Translations under genes and position numbers: made by a program
Assembly: GCA_017420605.1 (NCBI GenBank)
Contig: JAFOIS010000103.1
Span: 1 to 18,728 of the forward strand
Direction of reading: 5' to 3'
Length of the DNA: 18,728 nucleotides
Source of the DNA: Lachnospiraceae bacterium
GTDB taxonomy: Bacteria; Bacillota; Clostridia; Lachnospirales; Lachnospiraceae
The notes under the pieces: model-generated
Seen by the model: the letters and a program-made list of their open reading frames with translations, nothing else
Databases searched by the model: none
What the model was told of the DNA's origin: nothing
Shown: positions 1 to 6,669 of the stretch, one piece after another
Numbering within the stretch: position 1 is the stretch's first letter
How the letters are laid out: every line of letters starts with the position of its first letter

Positions 1-695
1 ACGCCTATACGGCTCAATTCCGCAAGGTGGCCGGCGGCGCAGAGATCTTTCGGACTCAGGAGATATCCTCCTTCATAAGGAAGGCGGCAGGGCTGCGCAC
101 ACCGGCCCCGGTTCCCGCTTCGTCCGCCGAACAGGCTGCTCATAAGACACCTGCCGGACATACAGACACACAGCGCCCCGTGCGCGAAAACCTCGATCTC
201 CGCTCCTGCAGTGCGTTTGATCTCTTCGATCTCGGAAAGGGACAGTTCGCGGGCAAGCACGATGCGTGATGCGCCGGCTTCGGCAAGAAGACGCACACTT
301 TCCGGCCCCGATACGGAAAGCTGCGTACTGGCGTGAATGGGAAGATCCGGGAACGTTTCATGCAGGATGCGCATGACACCGAGATCCTGTACGATCACGG
401 CATCGACGCCCCGTTCATAATACGGACGTACATACGGGATCAGATCCGGCAGCTCGCTTTCCTTCAGCAGCGTATTGACTGTCATGTGAACGGCAACGCC
501 ATGCAGATGCGCATGATCGATCGCCGAAAGCAGCTCGTCTTCTTCGGGGTTGTCCGCGTAGGCTCTCGCGCCGAACCTGGCGCCGCCGATATAGACCGCG
601 TCCGCCCCGGCATTGATCACGGCATGCAGCGTCTCCGCCGATCCGGCCGGCGAAAGCAGTTCCGGTATATGTACTTTATGATTCCGTATACTCAT
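1..695 (-). CDS. U32 family peptidase (collagenase-like), 5' part, truncated by window edge
   Basis: The 231 visible residues begin at ATG 695 and run open to the left edge, so the C-terminal part is missing. They match the peptidase U32 family: an N-terminal PELLSPAGS motif (about residues 11-19), ADAVYIGG (31-38), and the family signature around residues 168-186 (EVFAHGALCVCMSGRC) followed by a Cys-containing stretch (RGRCAQPCR, 197-204). U32 proteins are annotated as proteases, but several studied members act in tRNA or ubiquinone hydroxylation, so the substrate is uncertain. The start is supported by an in-frame stop 21 bases upstream and by no other start codon between; the ribosome site (AAGG directly before ATG) is weak. 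It lies downstream of zapA, from which a terminator separates it, an order seen in Lachnospiraceae. Family assignment is sure; function is not. Confidence 0.93.
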   Translation of the reverse strand, partial: MSIRNHKVHIPELLSPAGSAETLHAVINAGADAVYIGGARFGARAYADNPEEDELLSAIDHAHLHGVAVHMTVNTLLKESELPDLIPYVRPYYERGVDAVIVQDLGVMRILHETFPDLPIHASTQLSVSGPESVRLLAEAGASRIVLARELSLSEIEEIKRTAGAEIEVFAHGALCVCMSGRCLMSSLFGGRSGNRGRCAQPCRLPYEGGYLLSPKDLCAAGHLAELSRIG

Positions 696-721
696 CCTTA
701 AGGTACGTTTCTTTCTTTACG

Positions 722-754
722 CAAAAAGAGCGGGAGACCCCCTTGATCCCCCGC
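722..754 (-). terminator. Rho-independent terminator after zapA
   Basis: On the minus strand an 8-bp stem GCGGGGGA/TCTCCCGC (747-754 with 730-737, one G-T pair) with a 9-base loop is followed by TCTTTTTGC. It begins 17 bases past the zapA stop and would end the ruvAB-zapA transcript before the U32 peptidase gene. Confidence 0.8.
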
Positions 755-771
755 CCCCGTGATATGCAATT

Positions 772-1119
772 TCAGTTTCTGCGCGGATCCCTGCCCCGGT
801 TTTCCGTCTTTTCCAGTTTCACTTTCAGTTCCACGATCTCGTGCTTCAGATCATAGATCTCTTTATCCTTGGACTGGGTCTCCTCTTCCAGCTCGTCGGC
901 ACGGTCTTTTGCCTTGAAATAGTCGTCTGCGATATTGAGCGAAAGCAGTGCGCTCTTCATATCCTGCGACATATGGTTATAGCCTTTCATTCCGGAAAGC
1001 TCGGTCATCTTATGCGTCAGATAGGACGCGACCTTCTGCAGATACTCTTCGCTCTCATAACCGGAAATGCGCGTGATCTTACCGCCGATCAGGACTTCCA
1101 CCGTATTCTTCGCAGCCAT
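772..1119 (-). CDS. zapA: Cell division protein ZapA
   Basis: This 115-residue protein has the ZapA pattern: an N-terminal VEVLIGGKITRISGYESEEY block (residues 7-26), a middle helix with ALLSLNIADDYFKAK (about 57-71), and a charged C-terminal coiled coil (72-108) rich in Glu and Lys. Size and layout fit Firmicutes ZapA, which binds FtsZ in the cytoplasm and promotes bundling of filaments in the Z-ring; dimers form through the coiled coil. GGAGGT lies just upstream of the ATG. The gene has its own promoter in the 117-base gap after ruvB and a terminator right behind it, so it can be expressed alone or by read-through from ruvAB. Confidence 0.9.
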   Translation of the reverse strand: MAAKNTVEVLIGGKITRISGYESEEYLQKVASYLTHKMTELSGMKGYNHMSQDMKSALLSLNIADDYFKAKDRADELEEETQSKDKEIYDLKHEIVELKVKLEKTENRGRDPRRN

Positions 1120-1154
1120 TTCGACCTCCGTACGTGCCGTATTGCCTTTGGTTT

Positions 1155-1182
1155 ATTATAACAAATCCGTCCAAAAGAACAA
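1155..1182 (-). promoter_or_regulatory. Promoter for zapA
   Basis: On the minus strand, -35 TTGTTC (1182-1177) and a perfect -10 TATAAT (1160-1155) are separated by 16 bases. The -10 lies 35 bases upstream of the zapA ATG, leaving a short leader that carries GGAGGT. The promoter sits in the ruvB-zapA gap and was found by eye. Confidence 0.7.
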
Positions 1183-1236
1183 CCGTTATCTTGCGTTCCC
1201 GGAATGTTTTCTTTCCCGGGTCCCGATACCGTTCTT

Positions 1237-2244
1237 TCAGTCCTCTTCCCCCGGCCACGGATAATCCAGGTGTTCATAGGCCCTTCTCGTTGCGACACGG
1301 CCGCGCGGGGTCCGCATGATAAACCCGTTTTTAAGGAGAAACGGTTCGATCACGTCCTCGATCGTGCCTGCGTCTTCTCCGACGGATGCCGCAAGGGTAT
1401 CCAGTCCGACAGGACCTCCGTCGAAACGCGTAATGATCGCAGTCAGCAGATCGCGGTCGGACGACTCAAGGCCGAACTGGTCGACGGCAAGAAGGTCCAG
1501 CGCGTCGGAAGCGACCCGGTCCGTTACGTTTCCATCGTAGCGGACCTGCGCGAAATCACGCACGCGGCGAAGAAGTCTGTTTGCGATACGCGGCGTCCCC
1601 CGTGAGCGCCGTGCGATCGCAACGGCCCCTCTATCGTTGATACCGACGTCAAGGATCGACGCGGAGCGGAGAATGATCTCCGTCAGTTCATCGATCGTGT
1701 AGTATTCCAGATGCTCAACGACGCCAAAGCGGTCCCGGAGCGGCGCGGTCAGCATTCCCGGCCGGGTCGTCGCACCGACAAGTGTGAATTTCGGCAGGTT
1801 GAGACGGATGGATTTTGCCGTCGCTCCCTTGCCGATCAGAATATCCAGCGCAAAGTCTTCCATCGCCGGATAAAGGACTTCTTCCACCTGCCGGTTCAGT
1901 CGATGGATCTCATCGACGAACAGTACGTCGTTTTCCTTCAGGTTGTTGAGGATAGCCGCCATTTCCCCCGGTTTTTCTATTGCCGGTCCGCTCGTTACCT
2001 TGATGTGCGATCCCATCTCGTCCGCGATGATCCCGGCAAGCGTCGTCTTGCCGAGACCGGGCGGTCCGTACAGGAGAACATGGTCCAGCGCATCGCCGCG
2101 CGCCTTCGCCGCGTCGATATATACGGCGAGTTTCTCCTTCAGCGCCTTCTGTCCGATATAGTCTTTTAAAAAGCGGGGCCGAAGAGACGTTTCCGTCTTC
2201 TTTTCTTCTGTCGTCGCCTCTGTTTCGATCACTCTTCTTGCCAT
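1237..2244 (-). CDS. ruvB: Holliday junction branch migration helicase RuvB
   Basis: RuvB is the hexameric AAA+ motor that, with RuvA, drives branch migration of Holliday junctions in recombination and repair. The 335-residue product is full length (E. coli 336). It has the family N-terminus ([13 protein letters not shown], 20-32), Walker [10 protein letters not shown] (60-68), Walker B FVDEIHRL (109-116), sensor 1 GATTR (157-161), the arginine-finger stretch APLRDRFG (167-174), and the C-terminal winged helix with RTPRGR. It lies 67 bases downstream of ruvA in the same direction. The ribosome site is weak (GGGATAACGGATT before ATG), so translation may depend partly on ruvA. Identification is essentially certain. 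Confidence 0.98.
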   Translation of the reverse strand: MARRVIETEATTEEKKTETSLRPRFLKDYIGQKALKEKLAVYIDAAKARGDALDHVLLYGPPGLGKTTLAGIIADEMGSHIKVTSGPAIEKPGEMAAILNNLKENDVLFVDEIHRLNRQVEEVLYPAMEDFALDILIGKGATAKSIRLNLPKFTLVGATTRPGMLTAPLRDRFGVVEHLEYYTIDELTEIILRSASILDVGINDRGAVAIARRSRGTPRIANRLLRRVRDFAQVRYDGNVTDRVASDALDLLAVDQFGLESSDRDLLTAIITRFDGGPVGLDTLAASVGEDAGTIEDVIEPFLLKNGFIMRTPRGRVATRRAYEHLDYPWPGEED

Positions 2245-2311
2245 AATCCGTTATCCCGCGTCATGAACCGTATCTTTCCCGGTCAGGCTGTCCCTTCCAT
2301 TCGTAAGCTGC

Positions 2312-2911
2312 TTAAAGTTCCCGCAGCGCCGCGTGAAGGATCGATTCCACGTCATCGGCCGCATGCGAAGCTGCCCTCCGTACCGCACGGCGTGCTTCCT
2401 GTCCCGTGTAGCCGAGCGAAACGAGTGCCTCGATGGCTTCCCGCACGGCAAGAGATTCGTTTCCGGTCTCTTCCGGCGTCGCATCGATCGCCGGAGCATC
2501 CGGAAAAACATTGCCGATCTTGTCACGTAGTTCAAGGATCGCCTTCTCGGCTGTCTTTTTCCCGACTCCCTGCGCCCTTGCGATCGCCGCCGCGTCACCG
2601 CTTGCAAGCGCAAACCGAAGTTCATCGACAGTGAGGGAGGCCAGGATCGAAAGCGCCGCTTTCGGACCGATCCCGGAAACGCCGAGCAGCATCCGGAAAA
2701 GAATAAGCGCATCTCTGGAAGGCAGGCCATACAGCGTCATCCCGTCCTGTGTGACCGACAGGTACGTCCATACCGTCGCCTCTTCTCCCATTTCGTAATC
2801 GCCCCCGCAGCGCCCCTGCGGGATCAGCACCGCAAAACCCACACCGCCGGTCTCGATCACAATGCTGCCGATATCGATATCCGTTACCGTCCCGTGTAAA
2901 TACTGTATCAT
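2312..2911 (-). CDS. ruvA: Holliday junction branch migration protein RuvA
   Basis: RuvA binds the four-way junction as a tetramer and loads RuvB rings. The 199-residue product (E. coli 203) starts with MIQYLHGTV, the normal RuvA N-terminus. It has the OB-fold domain (1-64), two helix-hairpin-helix motifs (VSGIGPKAALSIL, 78-90, and AQGVGKKTAEKAI, 113-125) and the C-terminal domain that contacts RuvB (about 155-199, with ALVSLGYTGQEARRAV). A longer reading frame extends 37 codons upstream, but ATG 2911 is preferred: GGAG sits 6 bases before it, homologues start here, and the -10 of the promoter (2945-2950) lies inside the extension. First gene of ruvA-ruvB-(zapA). Confidence 0.97.
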   Translation of the reverse strand: MIQYLHGTVTDIDIGSIVIETGGVGFAVLIPQGRCGGDYEMGEEATVWTYLSVTQDGMTLYGLPSRDALILFRMLLGVSGIGPKAALSILASLTVDELRFALASGDAAAIARAQGVGKKTAEKAILELRDKIGNVFPDAPAIDATPEETGNESLAVREAIEALVSLGYTGQEARRAVRRAASHAADDVESILHAALREL

Positions 2912-2944
2912 AATCAACTCCGTATACCATTCGGTTCTTTTATC

Positions 2945-2973
2945 ATAATACGCTAACGGGAGTAAAAAAGCAA
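2945..2973 (-). promoter_or_regulatory. Promoter for ruvAB
   Basis: On the minus strand, -35 TTGCTT (2973-2968), a 17-base spacer and -10 TATTAT (2950-2945). The predicted transcript starts about 25-30 bases upstream of the ruvA ATG. It lies back to back with the plus-strand promoter at 2988-3016. No LexA-like (Firmicutes GAAC-N4-GTTC) operator was seen here. Confidence 0.7.
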
Positions 2974-2987
2974 AGGGAGGGGCAAGA

Positions 2988-3016
2988 TTGCCCGTGAAAA
3001 AGCAGTGTGCTATACT
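2988..3016 (+). promoter_or_regulatory. Promoter for the YprB-like gene (extended -10)
   Basis: On the plus strand, -35 TTGCCC (2988-2993), a 17-base spacer and -10 TATACT (3011-3016), with an extended -10 TG at 3008-3009. The predicted start of transcription near 3023 leaves a leader of under 20 bases that contains only the ribosome site. This placement argues for translation start at GTG 3041 rather than at the earlier GTG 3005. Confidence 0.75.
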
Positions 3017-3026
3017 GGACACACCT

Positions 3027-3031
3027 GGAGG
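3027..3031 (+). promoter_or_regulatory. Ribosome binding site deciding the GTG 3041 start
   Basis: GGAGG is 9 bases before GTG 3041. The alternative in-frame GTG at 3005 lies inside the promoter and upstream of this site. Confidence 0.7.
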
Positions 3032-3040
3032 TCAGTATCT

Positions 3041-3958
3041 GTGGACTCGAAACACTCGGAATCAAACGTTAGCGGCGCACCGCTTCCGCGCTCCGGCGCA
3101 TTTGCCGGAAGCCTGTTTTTATGGCTTGATACGGACGGGTACTACTGGCGTACCTCTCATATTCTGACGCTTTCCGCAGGCTGCGGCAGCGGCGTCTCAT
3201 TTTCAACGGACACATACACGGCAGATCCCGCAAAAGAAGATGACGAATATCTGCTCCTCTGCGCTTTTACCGAACGCTTCCCCAAGATCTCGTCCTTCGT
3301 CACGTTCGGGGGGACGTCTTTCCTCGTCCCGTATCTTTCGCAGAAGCTGCGCGCCTACGGCCTTCCGGACCCCCTGTCCGTCGCAAAGCATACGGACCTT
3401 GCGCTTCGCTACCGCGCCCTCTACTTCCTTCTCGGCCTTTCGTCGCGCCGCCTTGCAGATTACGGCGAAGCCGCCGGTCTTTCGGGAAATGCGGACGCCG
3501 CATATCTTGCTTCCCTAACGGTCTGCGATGCCTATCTCGATCTCTTTTCCGGAGATGACGAGCTGCTTGACCGTTCTGTCCGCGATGATTCGCTGGTCCT
3601 CACCTTTCGTCTCCGCTCTGCACTGCCCCGGGTGTTTTCGCTGCATGCAGCGCCGTTCTATCTTACGGGCAGTAAGGAACGGCTCGTGCTGTCATCGCAC
3701 ATCGAGAACGAAAAAGTCAGACTTTACTTTTCCGATTTCCGTTCTTATGAGTTTCTTCCGAACGAAGGATATGCCGTACACCGCTCCGTATCCTCTTTCG
3801 TCCGGTCGTCGCGCCGCATCCCCGCTACCCGCGATACGGCGTATTCCCTTATGCCGGCATCTTATGCGCTTTCGGATCCGGAGAGAGCCCGCTCCTTCGC
3901 AAAAGCCGCGCTTTCCTATCTTGCGGATTCCATCAGCCTTTCCCGGGATCCTTCGTGA
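3041..3958 (+). CDS. YprB-type RNase H-like (DEDD exonuclease fold) protein with altered active site
   Basis: The 305-residue product resembles the YprB/ribonuclease H-like family common in Lachnospiraceae. The N-terminal strand GSLFLWLDTDGYYW (23-36) sits where active members have FxDIETTG. The block FVTFGGTSFLVPYL (86-99) matches the usual NGxxFDxPYL. A helix-rich stretch (119-165) and VRDDSLVL (180-187) stand for the usual HNxxDLL. The C-terminal region (RLYFSDFRSYEFLPNEGYAVHRSV, about 227-250) matches the conserved tail of the clostridial family. The expected catalytic Glu is Asp (DxE becomes D30-T-D32), the FD Asp is Leu95, and the HN pair is missing, so nuclease activity is doubtful. 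It has its own promoter, divergent from ruvAB. Homology is recalled from memory and needs a profile search. Confidence 0.72.
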   Translation: MDSKHSESNVSGAPLPRSGAFAGSLFLWLDTDGYYWRTSHILTLSAGCGSGVSFSTDTYTADPAKEDDEYLLLCAFTERFPKISSFVTFGGTSFLVPYLSQKLRAYGLPDPLSVAKHTDLALRYRALYFLLGLSSRRLADYGEAAGLSGNADAAYLASLTVCDAYLDLFSGDDELLDRSVRDDSLVLTFRLRSALPRVFSLHAAPFYLTGSKERLVLSSHIENEKVRLYFSDFRSYEFLPNEGYAVHRSVSSFVRSSRRIPATRDTAYSLMPASYALSDPERARSFAKAALSYLADSISLSRDPS

Positions 3959-3984
3959 CTTTCGTTTCCGTTATTCCTTGCAAT

Positions 3985-4019
3985 AAAAAGAAGGTGTCAT
4001 TCTTTCGAATAACACCTTC
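3985..4019 (-). terminator. Terminator after the S1-domain gene (between convergent genes)
   Basis: A 13-bp stem with one mismatch (3990-4002 with 4007-4019) and a 4-base loop. On the minus strand it is followed by TTTTTATTG, a good U-run, and lies 19 bases past the rpsA stop. The plus-strand gene ending at 3958 may also be stopped by this hairpin, although the plus-strand T-run is poor. Confidence 0.85.
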
Positions 4020-4037
4020 CTTCGGAATCATTTCAGT

Positions 4038-5123
4038 TTATTCAGCCGTTTCCTTCGGAGCCTGCGCAGCTTCCTGTGCGAGAGCCTTCATGGAAAGGGA
4101 GATCTTGTGATCTTTCGCGTTCAGCTCAACGATCTTCGCTTCGATCTGCTGATTGATCGTCAGAACATCCGACGGCTTGTCGATGTGCTCTTTCGCGATC
4201 TGCGAGACGTGCAGCAGGGCGTCGACGCCCGGTTCCAGCTCGACGAATGCGCCGAAATCGGTCATTCTGGCGATGCGTCCCGTAACGACTGTGCCGGCGG
4301 CGTACTTTTCTTCGGCCGTCTTCCACGGATTCTGATCCGGGAACTTAAGGCTCAGCGCGATCTTATCGCCGTTGATGTCCTTGATGAGGACTTTGAGCTT
4401 TTCACCGACCTTGAAGACCTTCTTCGGATTGTCGACGTGGCCCCAGGACATCTCGGAGATGTGAAGCAGTCCGTCTGCGCCGCCCAGATCGATGAACGCG
4501 CCGAAATCGGTAACGTTCTTGATCACGCCTTCAACGGTATCACCCTTCTGGATGCGTGCGAACAGTTCCTTGGCCGCCTCGGTCTTGCGGGCCAGCAGAA
4601 GCTGTTTGCGGTCGCCGATGATGCGGTGTCTTCTCGGATTGAATTCGGTAATGACGAACTCGATCTCCTGATCGGCATATTTGTTGAGATCTTTTTCATA
4701 CGTGTCGGAAACAAGGCTTGCGGGAATAAACACGCGCGCTTCTTCGACCGTAACGGAAAGACCGCCATTGCGGACCTGCGTGACCTTTGCCTTAAGGACT
4801 TCGTGGTTCTCGAAAGCTTCTTCGAGTCTCTGATTGCCCTTTTCCGCGGCAAGACGGCGATACGTAAGAACGACCTGTCCGTCGCCGTCGTTGACCTTCA
4901 TGACCTTCACTTCGAGCACATCGCCCGGTCTTACGACTTCCGTAAGATCCTTGACGTCATTGCTGTACTCCTCGCGCGTCAGCGTTCCGTCGATCTTATA
5001 CCCGATGTTCAGATACATGACGTCCGGCTTGACTTCGATGACCGTACCTTCTACGATCTCACCGTTTCTGATTGGTTTGAATGATTCCGCGAGCATTTGT
5101 TCAAAACTTTGCTCTTCTGACAT
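4038..5123 (-). CDS. rpsA: S1 RNA-binding domain protein (ribosomal protein S1-like)
   Basis: The product has 361 residues and four S1 OB-fold repeats at about 20-90, 107-177, 193-261 and 276-347. The last two are closest to consensus (VTDFGAFIDLGGADGLLHIS, 204-223; MTDFGAFVELEPGVDALLHV, 287-306). Four-domain S1 proteins are the usual form in low-GC Gram-positives, where they bind mRNA on the 30S subunit or act in RNA metabolism; an essential role as in E. coli (six domains) is not assured. AGGAGG lies 9 bases before ATG 5123; the in-frame TTG at 5132 touches AGGAGG and is rejected. The gene overlaps the end of the cmk-ispH gene by 23 bases, suggesting translational coupling. Confidence 0.9.
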   Translation of the reverse strand: MSEEQSFEQMLAESFKPIRNGEIVEGTVIEVKPDVMYLNIGYKIDGTLTREEYSNDVKDLTEVVRPGDVLEVKVMKVNDGDGQVVLTYRRLAAEKGNQRLEEAFENHEVLKAKVTQVRNGGLSVTVEEARVFIPASLVSDTYEKDLNKYADQEIEFVITEFNPRRHRIIGDRKQLLLARKTEAAKELFARIQKGDTVEGVIKNVTDFGAFIDLGGADGLLHISEMSWGHVDNPKKVFKVGEKLKVLIKDINGDKIALSLKFPDQNPWKTAEEKYAAGTVVTGRIARMTDFGAFVELEPGVDALLHVSQIAKEHIDKPSDVLTINQQIEAKIVELNAKDHKISLSMKALAQEAAQAPKETAE

Positions 5124-6615
5124 ATCCTGCAACCTCCTGGATAATATTGTTTGGGGTGGATGCCCCCGCCGTGATACCTACACGACTATCAGATCGGAAC
5201 GTTATCGTAACCAAATCGTCGAGTGACTGGATGTAGGAAGTACACGCACACCGTCCCTTACATATGTCATACAGCTTCTGTGTGTTCGAACTCGACCGGC
5301 TCCCGACGACAAGCATCATATCGACGCTGTCTGCAAGGGCTGCAGCCTCGGTCTGGCGCATGTCCGTAGCATGACATATAGTATTCAGGACTAACATATC
5401 ATACTCTTTTTCCCCAATGATTTCAACTAATTCCTTAAATTTTTCACGATCAAATGTAGTCTGCGCAACAACGCAGATCCTTGCATCCTTCGGCAGTTTC
5501 ATCGCCTTTGCTTCTTCAGCGGACGCAATGGAAATGCACGGCCCCTCGGCCCAGGCGAGCGTCCCGATATTCTCGGGATGCGCCGGGTCTCCGATCAGGA
5601 TGATCAGCCTTCCCGCCTTACTCTCCCGCCGCACGATCTCATGTATTTTCTGAACGAAGGGACAGGTCGCGTCGACGACCTGATATCCCATGCCGCGAAG
5701 TTTTTCCGAAACGTCCGGTCCGACGCCGTGCGACCGGATGACGACCGTCCCCTTCCCGTCCGTCGGAAGAGAGGCACCGTCTTTCAGCGTGATGACGCCT
5801 TTCTCCTCCATACTGCGTACGACTGTTTCATTGTGTATGATCGGCCCGAGCGTCCGTATGGGCTTTTCACCGTTCTCAATGCTTTCCTCCAGCATACGGA
5901 CCGCGCGCCTTACGCCGAAACAGAATCCGGCATTCTCCGCGATCGTGATGCCTAAGGCGCCGTAAAACAGGCGGATGATCCGGTCGCACACCTCCTCGAT
6001 CGTAAGATCGGAAGAATCGACGAGATACGCGTCTTCCGCCTGACGGAGCGGCGCGATCGGGCGGTTCATGTCCCGTTCATCCCTTTCACGTATATCGGCT
6101 TCGATATTCGGCAGTACCGGCGTTTCACCTTTCTCGACCAGTTCCTTGTATCTGCGCTGCGCTCTTACCGCAACGGAAGCCGTAAGATAGATCTTCAGAA
6201 GCGCGTCCGGGACGACGACAGTCCCGATATCCCGGCCGTCCATGACGACGGGCATGCTCTCCGCAAGCTGCTGCTGGAGGTCCAGCAGTTTTTCCCGGAC
6301 AGGTGCCAGGGCGGAGGAACGTGAGGCCATATCCCCGACTTCCTCCTTCCGCAGAAGGTGCGTGACGTCCTCCCCGTTCAGGATCATATGCTGGACGCTG
6401 TCCTCGTATCTTACCCGGACTTCCGTGGATACAAGGATCTTTTTCACCGCTTCTTCATCCTTCTCGGATATGCCTGCGCGGAGCAGCGCCAGCGCAAGCG
6501 TCCTGTACATCGCGCCGGTATCCACATAATGATACCCAAGCATATTCGAGACTCTTTTTGCGATCGTGCTTTTTCCCGCTCCTGCGGGGCCGTCGATAGC
6601 GATCGTCTGATTCAT
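5101..6615 (-). CDS. cmk-ispH: Fused cytidylate kinase / 4-hydroxy-3-methylbut-2-enyl diphosphate reductase
   Basis: One 504-residue reading frame holds two complete enzymes. Residues 1-219 are cytidylate kinase, which phosphorylates CMP/dCMP: P-loop GPAGAGKST (9-17), DTGAMYR (32-38), DGRDIGTVV (126-134), and the lid RDERDMNRP (178-186). Residues 222-504 are IspH, the last MEP-pathway enzyme, which makes IPP and DMAPP using a 4Fe-4S cluster: cluster cysteines C232 (AGFCFGV), C318 (DATCPF) and C414 (NTICHAT), active-site His261, His296 and HPE (346-348), and SSN (442-444). The linker is only a few residues, and no stop or start separates the halves. AAAGGAA lies upstream of the ATG. The S1 gene overlaps its 3' end. 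In many Clostridia the fusion is instead IspH-S1; here IspH is joined to Cmk. Confidence 0.95.
   Translation of the reverse strand: MNQTIAIDGPAGAGKSTIAKRVSNMLGYHYVDTGAMYRTLALALLRAGISEKDEEAVKKILVSTEVRVRYEDSVQHMILNGEDVTHLLRKEEVGDMASRSSALAPVREKLLDLQQQLAESMPVVMDGRDIGTVVVPDALLKIYLTASVAVRAQRRYKELVEKGETPVLPNIEADIRERDERDMNRPIAPLRQAEDAYLVDSSDLTIEEVCDRIIRLFYGALGITIAENAGFCFGVRRAVRMLEESIENGEKPIRTLGPIIHNETVVRSMEEKGVITLKDGASLPTDGKGTVVIRSHGVGPDVSEKLRGMGYQVVDATCPFVQKIHEIVRRESKAGRLIILIGDPAHPENIGTLAWAEGPCISIASAEEAKAMKLPKDARICVVAQTTFDREKFKELVEIIGEKEYDMLVLNTICHATDMRQTEAAALADSVDMMLVVGSRSSSNTQKLYDICKGRCACTSYIQSLDDLVTITFRSDSRVGITAGASTPNNIIQEVAGYVRRAKF
5133..5138 (-). promoter_or_regulatory. Ribosome binding site of rpsA, inside cmk-ispH
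   Basis: AGGAGG on the minus strand, 9 bases before ATG 5123, lies within the last codons of the cmk-ispH gene. It sets the rpsA start at 5123. Confidence 0.8.
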
Positions 6616-6616
6616 T

Positions 6617-6655
6617 TCCGGTATTCCTTTCTTCCGGAGACAGCATTCTTCTCCG
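6617..6655 (-). promoter_or_regulatory. Two mutually exclusive hairpins before cmk-ispH (possible translational control)
   Basis: In the 54-base gap after baiN, the minus strand can form CGGAGA/TCTCCG (6655-6650 with 6640-6635, 9-base loop) or TCCGG/CCGGA (6638-6634 with 6621-6617, 12-base loop). The two share bases 6635-6638, so they exclude each other, and the AAAGGAA ribosome site sits in the loop of the second. Neither is followed by a T-run. Stems are short, so a role is only a suggestion. Confidence 0.3.
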
Positions 6656-6669
6656 TATCGTTTTCCTTT

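Noticed and set aside
1190..1225. Hairpin after ruvB (CCCGG/CCGGG) as a terminator
   Set aside because: Only a 5-bp stem with a long loop and no T-run, so it is unlikely to stop transcription.
2251..2730. 159-residue minus-strand frame overlapping ruvA
   Set aside because: Arg/Ser-rich out-of-frame reading of ruvA; no homology.
2912..3022. 37-codon N-terminal extension of RuvA
   Set aside because: It covers the ruvA promoter; homologues start at the MIQYLHG methionine, which has its own GGAG.
3005..3040. Upstream GTG start for the YprB-like gene
   Set aside because: It lies within the extended -10 promoter and upstream of the ribosome site that serves GTG 3041.
4107..5084. 325-residue plus-strand open frame opposite rpsA
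   Set aside because: Repeats in this frame merely mirror the S1 repeats on the other strand; no start signal or recognised domain.
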